Source of the DNA: an uncultured Paraprevotella sp. | Lineage (GTDB): Bacteria > Bacteroidota > Bacteroidia > Bacteroidales > Bacteroidaceae | Assembly (NCBI GenBank): GCA_944320775.1 | Contig: CALUIV010000028.1 | Location: 1 to 39,715 of the forward strand | Direction of reading: 5' to 3' | Length of the DNA stretch: 39,715 nucleotides | Shown: one piece after another, positions 1 through 8,825 of the stretch | Layout of the letters: every line of letters begins with the position of its first letter | How positions within the stretch are numbered: the stretch's first letter is position 1 | Position numbers and translations under genes: made by a program | The notes under the pieces: model-generated | The model's database searches: none | What the model was told of the DNA's origin: nothing | What the model saw: the letters and a program-made list of their open reading frames with translations, nothing else

Positions 1-72
1 GCGTTGACGGATTCGAACCGCCGACCCTCTGCTTGTAAGGCAGATGCTCTGAACCAGCTGAGCTAAACGCCC
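1..72 (-). tRNA. tRNA-Val(UAC), 3' end cut by window edge
   Basis: The reverse complement folds as a tRNA: acceptor 5' strand GGGCGTT, D-arm AGCTCAGCTGG, anticodon loop CTTACAA with anticodon TAC (valine), and T-arm GGTTCGAATCC. It is identical to the complete copy at 104-178 but lacks the last three bases at the window start. It is the downstream member of a tandem pair and probably shares one transcript from the promoter at 202-233. Confidence 0.95.
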
Positions 73-103
73 TTTTGTGACGAAAGAGAAATTTGTTGAT
101 GAG

Positions 104-178
104 TGGGCGTTGACGGATTCGAACCGCCGACCCTCTGCTTGTAAGGCAGATGCTCTGAACCAGCTGAGCTAAACGCCC
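104..178 (-). tRNA. tRNA-Val(UAC)
   Basis: This is a complete 75-nt tRNA on the minus strand. The GGGCGTT/AACGCCC acceptor stem, D-arm, anticodon stem TCTGC/GCAGA around loop CTTACAA (anticodon UAC) and T-loop TTCGAAT are all present. The discriminator base is A and no CCA is encoded, so CCA must be added after transcription. A 31-nt spacer separates it from the second copy, giving a 106-bp period. Confidence 0.97.
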
Positions 179-201
179 TCTCTTTCGTTTCAAAAGCGAT
201 G

Positions 202-233
202 CAAAGGTATGCTTTTTTTTTGAAACAACCAAA
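202..233 (-). promoter_or_regulatory. Promoter of the tandem tRNA-Val genes
   Basis: On the minus strand the sequence reads TTTG (233-230), 20 nt, then TACCTTTG (209-202). This is an exact match to the Bacteroidetes primary sigma consensus TTTG/TAnnTTTG. It lies about 24 bp upstream of the first tRNA-Val, as expected for a stable-RNA promoter. Confidence 0.85.
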
Positions 234-308
234 TGATTCTTTTGTTTTTTGAAAGAAAATATGTGTTTTTGTTCCTTCTTGGATAAATTTTCTAGTCTTA
301 TATTTCTA

Positions 309-350
309 AAAAGCCATATCCAATCTTGATAGAATGTGGATATGGCTTTT
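309..350 (-). terminator. Rho-independent terminator after trpS
   Basis: A 13-bp perfect inverted repeat (AAAAGCCATATCC at 309-321 with its complement at 338-350) encloses a 16-nt loop about 40 bp past the trpS stop. The A/T flanks could let it act in both directions. Confidence 0.75.
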
Positions 351-387
351 GCGTTTTATCAAATGTGATGTAAAATAGGCTTGATTT

Positions 388-1488
388 TTAGACCTCTTTG
401 TTTTGGAAACGTTTTACTTGTTCATCAACAAAGCTACTGTCGGCAAAATAGTCGATTTTCATGGCTTTGCGAACCTCACTCAGTGTTTGTGCAGCAGTTT
501 CGCGTGCAACTTCACAGCCCTTACGGAGGATTTCGCAAACGGAAGCAATGTCTTTTTCAAACTCTTTGCGACGTTCACGAATCGGAGTCAATTCTTCTTG
601 CATGATAGCTGCCAGGAATTTTTTAACCTTCATATCGCCCAAACCTCCCCGTTGATAATGAGCTTTCAATTCGTCAAGGTTGGCATATTCCGGCCAGTAA
701 CGTTCAAAATGTTCCTGACGGGAGAAGGCATCCAAATAGGTAAATACCGTATTTCCTTCGATGCAGCCCGGATCGCTGACTTTTATGTGGTTCGGGTCGG
801 TGTACATACTCTTGACTTTCTTTTCCACCTCATCGGCAGAGTCTGACAAGTAGATGCAATTACCCAGTGACTTACTCATTTTGGCTTTTCCATCGGTTCC
901 CGGCAGACGCAGGCAGGCAGCATTTTCCGGAAGCAGGATATTGGGTTCTACCAATGTCTCTCCATAGATGTAGTTGAAACGGCGTACGATTTCGCGGGCT
1001 TGTTCGAGCATCGGTTCCTGATCTTCGCCAACAGGTACGGTTGTAGCTTTGAAAGCAGTAATATCAGCAGCCTGACTGATAGGGTAGGTGAAGAAGCCTA
1101 CGGGGATACTGGTTTCGAAATTACGCATTTGGATTTCCGTCTTGACCGTCGGATTGCGTTGCAGACGGGATACTGTGACCAGATCCATGAAATAGAATGT
1201 CAGTTCGCAAAGTTCCGGAATCTGTGATTGGATAAAAATCGTTGATTTTGTCGGGTCTATACCGCAGGCTAAATAGTCGAGGGCAACTTCAATGACATTC
1301 TGACGAACTTTTTCAGGATTTTCGATATTGTCCGTAAGCGCTTGCCCGTCGGCTTCAAAGATGAATATTTTGTCGAATAAACCGGAGTTTTGCAGTTCTA
1401 CGCGTCGGCGTAAAGAACCGACGTAGTGTCCGATATGAAGGCGTCCGGTCGGACGGTCGCCTGTTAAGATAATCTTGTCCTGTTTCAT
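388..1488 (-). CDS. trpS: Tryptophanyl-tRNA synthetase (TrpRS-II-like)
   Basis: Class I aminoacyl-tRNA synthetase that charges tRNA-Trp with tryptophan. The N-terminus has a [12 protein letters not shown] signature (HIGH motif) and the second half has AKMSKS (KMSKS loop). About 366 residues is slightly long for bacterial TrpRS (about 330). The GDRPTG form, together with the NPTVKTEI and QAADI segments, resembles from memory the TrpRS II lineage of Deinococcus/Streptomyces rather than the usual GxxPTGxxHLGNY form. The start at 1488 ([10 protein letters not shown]) is chosen over an in-frame ATG at 1542 because a perfect promoter (1512-1543) lies between the two. Transcribed alone; a terminator follows at 309-350. 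Confidence 0.95.
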   Translation of the reverse strand: MKQDKIILTGDRPTGRLHIGHYVGSLRRRVELQNSGLFDKIFIFEADGQALTDNIENPEKVRQNVIEVALDYLACGIDPTKSTIFIQSQIPELCELTFYFMDLVTVSRLQRNPTVKTEIQMRNFETSIPVGFFTYPISQAADITAFKATTVPVGEDQEPMLEQAREIVRRFNYIYGETLVEPNILLPENAACLRLPGTDGKAKMSKSLGNCIYLSDSADEVEKKVKSMYTDPNHIKVSDPGCIEGNTVFTYLDAFSRQEHFERYWPEYANLDELKAHYQRGGLGDMKVKKFLAAIMQEELTPIRERRKEFEKDIASVCEILRKGCEVARETAAQTLSEVRKAMKIDYFADSSFVDEQVKRFQNKEV

Positions 1489-1511
1489 ATTTCTTTGATT
1501 TAATGCTGATA

Positions 1512-1543
1512 CAAAGATAATGAGAATGCCTGTAAGTAGCAAA
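1512..1543 (-). promoter_or_regulatory. trpS promoter
   Basis: The minus strand reads TTTG (1543-1540), exactly 20 nt, then TATCTTTG (1519-1512), a full consensus match. Transcription would start near 1505, leaving a leader under 20 nt before the ATG at 1488. This rules out the longer in-frame start at 1542. Confidence 0.85.
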
Positions 1544-1576
1544 TATAATGAATTACTACTTTTGTCTGCTAAACAA

Positions 1577-1610
1577 AAACGGGACGTATCCGTATGGATG
1601 CGTCCCGTTT
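1577..1610 (-). terminator. Terminator of the FAS1/SusCD operon
   Basis: The arms AAACGGGACG (1577-1586) and CGTCCCGTTT (1601-1610) are extended by ATCC/GGAT around a 4-nt loop with one mismatch. On the minus strand a T-rich tract follows immediately. It lies about 30 bp beyond the stop of the last SusD gene and closes the seven-gene operon. Confidence 0.9.
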
Positions 1611-1640
1611 ATATTATGAAATGATTTACTTTTCAAATGC

Positions 1641-3632
1641 TTATTTATAAGCAGGGAGTTCAAAATACCAGTTCTTGGTGTCGAGCAGTTTGTTGTACAA
1701 AGTCTGGTATTCCGGAGTTTGTGTATAATCAACATTGACGTCACCGGTGTCACCTCTGCGGGCAATCTTGTCGGCTAACCATTCTGCACCGTTTGCTCTA
1801 CGGTTGGCTACGCGCAACAAGTCTGTGAAGCGGTTACCTTCAAAGGCTGTTTCCAATGCCAATTCGTCTACGATCAACTCTTCAACAGCTGTGATGGTGT
1901 CTTCCTGAACGTAACTGTCTTTCTTTGGCAATTTAGCATTGACCATACGCTTGTAAGTATAAATCGTATCCTTCAGACCATCAATCGCACCACAACCTTT
2001 TGCATGCACACCGACAACATTGATGTCTTCGCCGCTACCGTTTGTGAATTCCGTAGTGAATTCTAGGTATGGAGTATTTTGAGCCAATTTGAATTCACTT
2101 TCGTTGATGTAATAACAGTTTTTATTCTGAGTGTCATAATAAGTACTGTCTTTCATCGGATATTCGATTTCGCCTGTTTCTTCATTTTCCGTACCAGGTT
2201 GTGATTTGTCTGGAACCTGTACCGTTGTGTAAACCGGAAGATATTCACGACACAAACCGTCTTTCAGGATGGCAAATGCATAAGATGGGAAACCTGCACG
2301 GTTAATCGCTTCAGCAAAGCGCAACCATACCAATGATTTACGGTAAATGACAGGATAGGTGTAGCTAAAACTATAGTTAGGGCACTGTTTGATAACGAAG
2401 TATCCGTAGTCTCCTATTTCATCCAATGCTCCCTGACGGGCATCTCCTGCTCCTTCGTAGTATTCGGCTTCGTTCAGCTGTTCATCGAAAACAACATAGC
2501 TTTGTGCCTTACATAAAGTCCAGAACTGGTTTGAACCGGTTACTTCTTTCATCTCTGGATTCAAGGATACAGATACGGAAGCTGATGTACTGGTTTCTGT
2601 ATCTTCCGTAGAATTTTCATCACCACCGGTTGTGCTGATTCTGGATGAAGTGCTCCAACCAAATACGTTGCAAACGCCAGTCAGGATATTTCCATACAAC
2701 TTATTTCCCGCACTTGGAATAACAGTAATAACTTCGTTAGTTGTACTAGGTTTGTCTGTTTGGACAAACTGACTTGAATTCAAGTTATAAATATACCGTT
2801 CAGAAGAATTTCCGTCTATAACCGTTGTTGCTTTTACTATGCCCGCAAAAAACGGAGGCAAGAAGCCCTTCGTTGCTTTCAAGTAGTCATAATAACATTG
2901 AGCTGCTTTTGCATAATCTTCCTGAGTCTTGGCACTGGTCAGATAAATATCACCCATGACAAGGCGTACCGGCATCATGGTCAGTTCAGAATGAATGTCA
3001 ACTGCACCGTTGTTATAAGAACCGTAAGAAGGATAAGGTGTGTCTACGAACTTTTCCAATGTCGGAATCAGCTTTTCTGCAATATTATCCTTGTTGATCT
3101 TGTTTTTCTCTTTGCTGAAATCGAAATTATTCACGAATTCCAGTGAGGTGAGGGGTTCCGTGTAATACGGAACCTCCTTGTAATTGTTGACGAGCTGCAG
3201 ATAGGTCCATGCGCGGATGGCAGAAACCTGAGCATACTCCTTAATCATGATCTTTTGGCCTGTACTGGTTGCCATGGTATCGGCATTTGCCAGATAGTTG
3301 TTACAGTTGTTGATTACGGCATAGTAATCTTTTACTTTCAAATAGCGGCAGTCACCATCCTGAGGATTCTCGAAATTGGCGATGGCATAAATTGAATCGG
3401 TAACTTTTGAAGTTGTGGCAACCAGATCACCACGTACTTCTCCAAGGATAACCTGTCTTTCTGCTATGTTCTGAAGGCATTTCTGGATACCCCAGTAGGT
3501 ATAAAGCGTATCCTGTGCCGGAATATATACTTTACGGTCTGAATTTGTGGTCAGCATGTCTTCACAAGATGAAAAACCGCATCCCAAACCCATTCCAAGC
3601 AATAGTATGCTGATAATTGATTTATTTTTCAT
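1641..3632 (-). CDS. SusD/RagB-family surface lipoprotein (SusD-B)
   Basis: Substrate-capturing lipoprotein that forms the lid of a SusC TonB-dependent channel at the outer membrane. It has a lipoprotein signal with Cys23 in FSSC followed by ED, consistent with surface export. Typical SusD features are an N-terminal helical segment with YWGIQKCLQNIAERQ, a TPR-like region with IRAWTYLQLVNNYKEVPYYTEP-like sequence near 140-160, and a C-terminal LALETAFEGNRFTDLLRVANRR block equivalent to the family's ALELAFEG-R--DL-R motif. At 663 residues it is longer than the usual 500-600, with a Ser/Thr/Glu-rich insert in the middle. It starts 12 nt after SusC-B and is the last gene of the operon. The ligand cannot be told from sequence. 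Confidence 0.9.
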   Translation of the reverse strand: MKNKSIISILLLGMGLGCGFSSCEDMLTTNSDRKVYIPAQDTLYTYWGIQKCLQNIAERQVILGEVRGDLVATTSKVTDSIYAIANFENPQDGDCRYLKVKDYYAVINNCNNYLANADTMATSTGQKIMIKEYAQVSAIRAWTYLQLVNNYKEVPYYTEPLTSLEFVNNFDFSKEKNKINKDNIAEKLIPTLEKFVDTPYPSYGSYNNGAVDIHSELTMMPVRLVMGDIYLTSAKTQEDYAKAAQCYYDYLKATKGFLPPFFAGIVKATTVIDGNSSERYIYNLNSSQFVQTDKPSTTNEVITVIPSAGNKLYGNILTGVCNVFGWSTSSRISTTGGDENSTEDTETSTSASVSVSLNPEMKEVTGSNQFWTLCKAQSYVVFDEQLNEAEYYEGAGDARQGALDEIGDYGYFVIKQCPNYSFSYTYPVIYRKSLVWLRFAEAINRAGFPSYAFAILKDGLCREYLPVYTTVQVPDKSQPGTENEETGEIEYPMKDSTYYDTQNKNCYYINESEFKLAQNTPYLEFTTEFTNGSGEDINVVGVHAKGCGAIDGLKDTIYTYKRMVNAKLPKKDSYVQEDTITAVEELIVDELALETAFEGNRFTDLLRVANRRANGAEWLADKIARRGDTGDVNVDYTQTPEYQTLYNKLLDTKNWYFELPAYK

Positions 3633-3644
3633 TTTTGTATGTTT

Positions 3645-6600
3645 TTACAAGTTAATAGAAACACCGATGTTGAAACTACGTGTCAAAGGCAACATGCCGT
3701 TGTCAATACCTTGGTATAGGATATTGTTGGCTGCTGAGATTTCAGGATCTGTACCTAAGTATTTAGTCAAAGTAAATACATCGTTGGCCTCACCCCAAAT
3801 CTTGATGCCCTGCAACCAGGTAGCAGAAACCGGGATATCGTAAGTAAGACGGATGTTTTTCAGTTTCAGATAAGAACCGTCCTCAATCCAACGGTCAGAG
3901 AAGCGTTCGTTGTTTCTCCAGTCTTCGCTCAGTGTGCTGCATGCTTTCGGCATATCTGTCTGCTGACCTTCGTAAGTCCAACGGTTTACAACAGCTGTTG
4001 TCTGATTGTAGAAGTTGTTACCACTTTCAAGTTTAGAACGTTGATAGTTGTAAACGTCATTACCCAAAGAATATTTGAAGTTTACATCCAAAGTCAGTCT
4101 CTTATAAGAAAGAGAAGTGTGGATGTTACCATATATACTTGGGTTCGGGTCACCGATAACAACCTTATCAGCTTCGTTGATGACACCGTCACCATTCTGG
4201 TCTACAAAATGAACATCACCAGCCTGGAAGTTCTTGTAGGCTTCGTCTGCATTTGTCAATCCGGTCGGATATTTTAAGTATTCTTTTTCCTGAGTAGTCG
4301 GATTGGTGTAGCATTTTGCTTCTTCATCGCTAGCAAATACACCCTTGGTTTCATAACCATAGAATACACCGGCTGCATGACCTACTGCCGTCAGGATGTT
4401 GTCTTCGCCATATACCGAAGTGGTGTAACCATTGATTCGTTCCGTTACATTTCCGTTAACGTCTTTCAGGATGATTTCGTCACTTGATGGCAATGCTGTG
4501 ATTTCGTTCTTGTAGCTACCTACAGAAGCACCCAATTGCCATTTCCAGTTCGGACGGTTTATCAAAATTGCATTCGCGTTGATTTCAAAACCTTTGTTTT
4601 CCATGGCACCATTGTTGGTCCAATATTCATCCAAACCAGTCATGTAGCTTACTTTTTCTTTAACCAGCAAGTTGTCTGTTTTGCTCATAAACAAATTGAT
4701 GCCAGCCTGTAAGCGGTTGTTCAGGAAGCTTCCGTCAAGTCCGATGTTGTACTGAGTAGTTGTTTCCCACTGGATCTGTGGGTTCTCCACATTTTCCATT
4801 ACCAGACCGATTGCTTCTTTCAGATATTTCTGAGAGCCCCAGTAGGTACGTGCCGCATAATAATCAATGTTGTCGTTTCCAGTCTGATCAACACCAGCCG
4901 TGAGTTTCAGGTAGTTTACACCCTTGCCACCTTTGAACCAAGATTCAGATGAAATCAACCAACCTAATTGCAATGACGGGAAAACACCCCAGCTTACACC
5001 GCACATCTGGAATCCGTCGCGTGTGTTGTTTCCAAAACGTGAAGAAGCTTGCATGGCTACAGATGCCTGAGCAAAGTAGCGGTTCATGAAACTATAATCG
5101 GCATTAGCATAGTAAGCCATATCAATCCAGTTGTCATTGGTTCCGTTATACTGAACGAACTGTCTGCTGTAATTCAGAATCGGCATCTTGTCGTTTGTAT
5201 TGTTGTAACCTTTCTGGAAACTGTAAGAATATGAGTAGTTATTGTATCGCCAACCTCCAAAGACGTTGATGTCATGGGCACCGTAGTTGTTTCCCCACTC
5301 AATACGCAAATCGTTATTGATCGTAGTCTGTTTGGTGAACTGTGATTTCAAAACACTCGTCACACTACCTAAATTTTCCAATGCGTATGGTGATGTACCG
5401 TTCAGTGGCAAATAGTACTTCTCGTTGTTTCGGCTCAATGCATAATTAAACCGATCTGAAATGGAGAGTTGTTTGGTGATTTGCCATTTTGGCATTACAT
5501 TCAAGTTGAACTGGGTTAATTCCGCATAGTTCTTCTCTACACCTTTTCCATTCTCAAGAATCCAATACGGGTTACTCAATACGGTATTTTCACCAAATCC
5601 AGAAGCATAGTTGAATGGATTATTGATGTTTGGAGATGAATACAAACTTTCATCAGCTGCATATTTACCGGCATAAATCTTATTCTGATGCAATTTTCCG
5701 TCTTCACCGATATAGTATCCGTATTTGCTCAGGAATGGAGTCTGTACCAATCCCAATACATTAGGAGCTGCGATGTTCTGATCGCTATAGCTTTCAGCCC
5801 AACCGTTGTCCAATACATTGTAAGCCATACGGGTATAAGCGATATCCAAAGCCGTACTTAAATTTTTAGCGATATTGATATCAGTATTAAAACGTAAGTT
5901 CAGACGGTTGAAGTCGTTATTCTTGGCTGCTGAATTTGCCTGTGAATATCCAAGTGACAGGTTATACATAGCAACCTCATCACCACCTTCAACGCTTACC
6001 TTATAGTTTTGGGTCATGGTTGTGCGGTACATTTCCTCCGACCAGTCCGTGTTGTTGTGGAACATCGGATACCAGAAATAGTTCGGATCTTCGTTCAGGA
6101 ATGGAATCTGGCTTAAAGACGAAACGGTAGAGCCTGTTGAACCCAAGAGGTCACCCAGATAAGAACGGAACTGATCACCATCCATCATATTAATGGTTTC
6201 CGGTTTCAGTACGACGCCACCATAGATGTTGACATTGATCTTGGTAGCCATACTCTTACCGCGTTTGGTATTGATGATGATAACACCATTTGCACCTTTG
6301 GCACCATAAATAGCTGTTCCATTCTTCAAGATTTGGATACTTTCAATATCTTCAGGGTCGATACCGGCAAGAACAGGATTCAGATAACCAACATGTAAGC
6401 TGGTACGTCCTTCCTGAGCATCAATCATGTTACCATCCAAAATAATCAATGGTTGGGCGTTTGAATTGATTGTATGGATACCACGGATTGTCATATAGGC
6501 ACCCTGAGCTGGAGTTCCAGTACGGTTAATGCTGTGAACGTCACCGGCCAGTTTATTCTGGATTTCAGTTTCCAGACTAAGGGCACTTGATACATTCGGA

Positions 6601-7049
6601 CGTGTTTCTGCTTTAGCCGTAATCGTTGTTCCATCTTCATAGAAGCCTTTGAATTTATTGGAATAAAGCATACCATCCATGCTTCCAGACTTCTTAATAG
6701 GGATTTGAATCGGATTATAATCCGGGGCGTCAACAAATAAGGCGTGTACAAATACCGGGACTTCTACTTTGTAGCTTCCGTCTTCTTCTGTCAAAGTTGA
6801 ATAGGCCGGATTGTTCAGTGCCTGAATACGTACACCGCTCATCGGCTGTTTTGTGGCTGCATCATAAATTTTGCCACTTACTGATTTCATTTTGTATTTC
6901 GGAGCGGCCTTTTCTGCTGTTTGAGTTGCGGCAACTTTACTTTCACCTTCTTCCTGCGCCATCAGGTTATTTGTTCCCGATAACACGAAGAGACAAACGC
7001 TGGCTCTCAGCACCGATTGTATAAAATTGTTGCTTAAATTCTTTTTCAT
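3645..7049 (-). CDS. SusC/RagA-family TonB-dependent outer-membrane transporter (SusC-B)
   Basis: TonB-linked 22-strand barrel importer working with the SusD-B lipoprotein. A signal peptide (about 1-31, cut after LMA) is followed by a carboxypeptidase-regulatory-like domain (about 55-120) and a plug domain (about 150-265) with MTIRGIHTINSNAQPLIILDG and ILKNGTAIYGAKGANGVI. The rest is barrel, with a Ca-site-like DQNGDGVINEAD loop and a C-terminal strand ending in aromatic/hydrophobic residues. At 1134 residues it is normal for SusC. It lacks a clear DEVVV-type TonB box between the first two domains, unlike SusC-A, and has a 20-residue Gln/Glu/Ala-rich stretch after the signal peptide. It lies 28 nt downstream of a FAS1 gene. 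Confidence 0.93.
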   Translation of the reverse strand: MKKNLSNNFIQSVLRASVCLFVLSGTNNLMAQEEGESKVAATQTAEKAAPKYKMKSVSGKIYDAATKQPMSGVRIQALNNPAYSTLTEEDGSYKVEVPVFVHALFVDAPDYNPIQIPIKKSGSMDGMLYSNKFKGFYEDGTTITAKAETRPNVSSALSLETEIQNKLAGDVHSINRTGTPAQGAYMTIRGIHTINSNAQPLIILDGNMIDAQEGRTSLHVGYLNPVLAGIDPEDIESIQILKNGTAIYGAKGANGVIIINTKRGKSMATKINVNIYGGVVLKPETINMMDGDQFRSYLGDLLGSTGSTVSSLSQIPFLNEDPNYFWYPMFHNNTDWSEEMYRTTMTQNYKVSVEGGDEVAMYNLSLGYSQANSAAKNNDFNRLNLRFNTDINIAKNLSTALDIAYTRMAYNVLDNGWAESYSDQNIAAPNVLGLVQTPFLSKYGYYIGEDGKLHQNKIYAGKYAADESLYSSPNINNPFNYASGFGENTVLSNPYWILENGKGVEKNYAELTQFNLNVMPKWQITKQLSISDRFNYALSRNNEKYYLPLNGTSPYALENLGSVTSVLKSQFTKQTTINNDLRIEWGNNYGAHDINVFGGWRYNNYSYSYSFQKGYNNTNDKMPILNYSRQFVQYNGTNDNWIDMAYYANADYSFMNRYFAQASVAMQASSRFGNNTRDGFQMCGVSWGVFPSLQLGWLISSESWFKGGKGVNYLKLTAGVDQTGNDNIDYYAARTYWGSQKYLKEAIGLVMENVENPQIQWETTTQYNIGLDGSFLNNRLQAGINLFMSKTDNLLVKEKVSYMTGLDEYWTNNGAMENKGFEINANAILINRPNWKWQLGASVGSYKNEITALPSSDEIILKDVNGNVTERINGYTTSVYGEDNILTAVGHAAGVFYGYETKGVFASDEEAKCYTNPTTQEKEYLKYPTGLTNADEAYKNFQAGDVHFVDQNGDGVINEADKVVIGDPNPSIYGNIHTSLSYKRLTLDVNFKYSLGNDVYNYQRSKLESGNNFYNQTTAVVNRWTYEGQQTDMPKACSTLSEDWRNNERFSDRWIEDGSYLKLKNIRLTYDIPVSATWLQGIKIWGEANDVFTLTKYLGTDPEISAANNILYQGIDNGMLPLTRSFNIGVSINL

Positions 7050-7077
7050 CGTCTTCTTATTTTAGTTAGCAAGAACA

Positions 7078-8808
7078 TTATTTTTCTTTTGTTTTCAAGA
7101 TAATCTTATCCAAATACATTACGTTGGAGAATTTTCCGTTCAAGATTTCCGGACGGCTTGCAGCTGTAGTCAGTGTAATCGTCGGATAAGCATTCTTCAC
7201 GCCTTTATAAGCGATTGGGAATTCGAAATCTTCATAGAGTAGAATCGTATCAACGCGATTGATATCGTTTTGCAATGTTCCTGTATTGGCTTTCTTTTCA
7301 GTTGTAGCTGTTTCTTTGTCGTAGTAGCTCAATGTAGCTTTGAATTTAGTCGGAACAGCCGTTTCTGTGATGTTTGCCGTATCGGCAACAATGATATTTG
7401 TTGGCAGCATGACAGCATAAATATCATATTTGCCAGACAGTACATCCGGAATACGGTAGGCCAGTGTTGTATTGTCACTGATCGCTTTCGGACGTGCATA
7501 CATAAACATATCTTCGCTTACAGTTCCGGCAATATTTGGATTACGACGGTTTTTGACAATTACAGTTGAACCATGATTGGTTGTTTTTGAGTTTAGTCCA
7601 TCTTCGTAAAGATCAAAATAACTTTCACCTTCAATTTCGATGTCCGGCATATAGCTTTCTGATGGTGTGTAGTTGAAGTTGTCTACGATATAAGCGTAAC
7701 CATTACTCAAAGTAACATAGCTCTTTCCATCGAAAATATCGTTGCAGACCGGTGCGTAGATGTATCTGTTGGTTGTGGTGCGCAATGAATCTGTTCTACC
7801 AAAGTCATTAATGGTATAATGTCCTTGCATATTGGTGCTGAATACCAAATTATTCACAATAGCCATTTGTGTCTGGATATTTTGCATGGAGTCGATGTTA
7901 ACCTGAGTTCCTGCCTCTTCCTTCTTTACTTTGTTGCTGTAGGTGGTAGACATGTATTTGAACAAAGGTTTGATACGCTCATAAGCTTTATCCCAAGCGG
8001 CATCGGTCGGAATAACCATGGCAAACGAACTATCCTCGTTTTTCAAATTGGCATTAATTCCGTACCAAGTATTACCGTTCTTGTCGAACGAGTAATAGAA
8101 TAATTGGCTTTCGGTTGTCCATACAGTATCTACAATCAGAATACTTCCATCTACAACCGGACCAGTAGTACTGAGGTCTTCGTTGATGTAGGTCGTATCT
8201 CCTAAGGCCAAGTACTCTCTGATTTTTTTTGCATTATCTAATGTTTTCAGATATTCATAGATATTATCCAAGAATGGAACTGGGGTAGCGATGGTGTGTA
8301 GAATACCATTGCTAGCACCAATATTACTTTCGATCAGTTTTATACCTTTTAAGGTTGCATTACCGTTGTCGAAAAGATTCATTTTCGTATTCAACATGGT
8401 CAGTGAGTCGATACTGGTTCCTGTCAGGTTTTGGCTGAAGGTACAGATATGATTCTTAACGAAACGTTGTTGTACATCGTATTCATTTTCTGCCAACTCT
8501 GCCAAAATAGAATCTTTATTAAATGATTTTGGTGCCCATACGGTAAATTTACTGTTCGTAGACAGTAAATCTTTGAACGTCATATCTGACTTTTTAGTTT
8601 CAGAAGTATAGTAATGTGTTTTTTCCAATACTTCTGCAAAGTCAGCTAAATCTTTGTTTGCTTTGATGATTTCCCAAAGCGTTTCCTTAGCGACATTACT
8701 GTTTTCGTTATAATGATCTGCTATGGTGTCGGTACAGGCGGAGCAGCCTGCAATAATTACTGCTCCGATGATACCGTTGTTCATCCATTTTTTATTTTTC
8801 ATGTTCAT
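7078..8808 (-). CDS. FAS1 (fasciclin)-domain lipoprotein, two FAS1 plus C-terminal beta domain
   Basis: Predicted surface lipoprotein with lipobox IAGC near the N-terminus. Two FAS1-like modules are visible. The first has an FTVWAPKSF block (the family's TVFAPtd-aF motif) and ends at NGILHTIATPVPF. The second has AMVIPTDAAW and ends at NGYAYIVDNFNY. The last ~190 residues look like a beta-sandwich (YRIPDVLSGKYDIYAVMLP through VMYLDKIILK), as in ligand-binding jelly-roll modules; this is inference. FAS1 domains mediate adhesion to protein or glycan in other systems. Start: ATG at 8808 or 8802 gives a basic signal peptide; an in-frame ATG at 8832 overlaps the preceding stop and is less likely. 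Located 17 nt after the other two-FAS1 gene. Confidence 0.82.
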   Translation of the reverse strand: MNMKNKKWMNNGIIGAVIIAGCSACTDTIADHYNENSNVAKETLWEIIKANKDLADFAEVLEKTHYYTSETKKSDMTFKDLLSTNSKFTVWAPKSFNKDSILAELAENEYDVQQRFVKNHICTFSQNLTGTSIDSLTMLNTKMNLFDNGNATLKGIKLIESNIGASNGILHTIATPVPFLDNIYEYLKTLDNAKKIREYLALGDTTYINEDLSTTGPVVDGSILIVDTVWTTESQLFYYSFDKNGNTWYGINANLKNEDSSFAMVIPTDAAWDKAYERIKPLFKYMSTTYSNKVKKEEAGTQVNIDSMQNIQTQMAIVNNLVFSTNMQGHYTINDFGRTDSLRTTTNRYIYAPVCNDIFDGKSYVTLSNGYAYIVDNFNYTPSESYMPDIEIEGESYFDLYEDGLNSKTTNHGSTVIVKNRRNPNIAGTVSEDMFMYARPKAISDNTTLAYRIPDVLSGKYDIYAVMLPTNIIVADTANITETAVPTKFKATLSYYDKETATTEKKANTGTLQNDINRVDTILLYEDFEFPIAYKGVKNAYPTITLTTAASRPEILNGKFSNVMYLDKIILKTKEK

Positions 8809-8825
8809 AATTGTTGTTTTAATAT

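Noticed and set aside
1489-1542. In-frame N-terminal extension of trpS from ATG at 1542
   Set aside because: A perfect promoter (1512-1543) overlaps it and the extra residues are not part of the TrpRS family.
1556-1765. Minus-strand frame overlapping the SusD-B 3' end and terminator
   Set aside because: It is an alternative frame of SusD-B that runs through the terminator hairpin.
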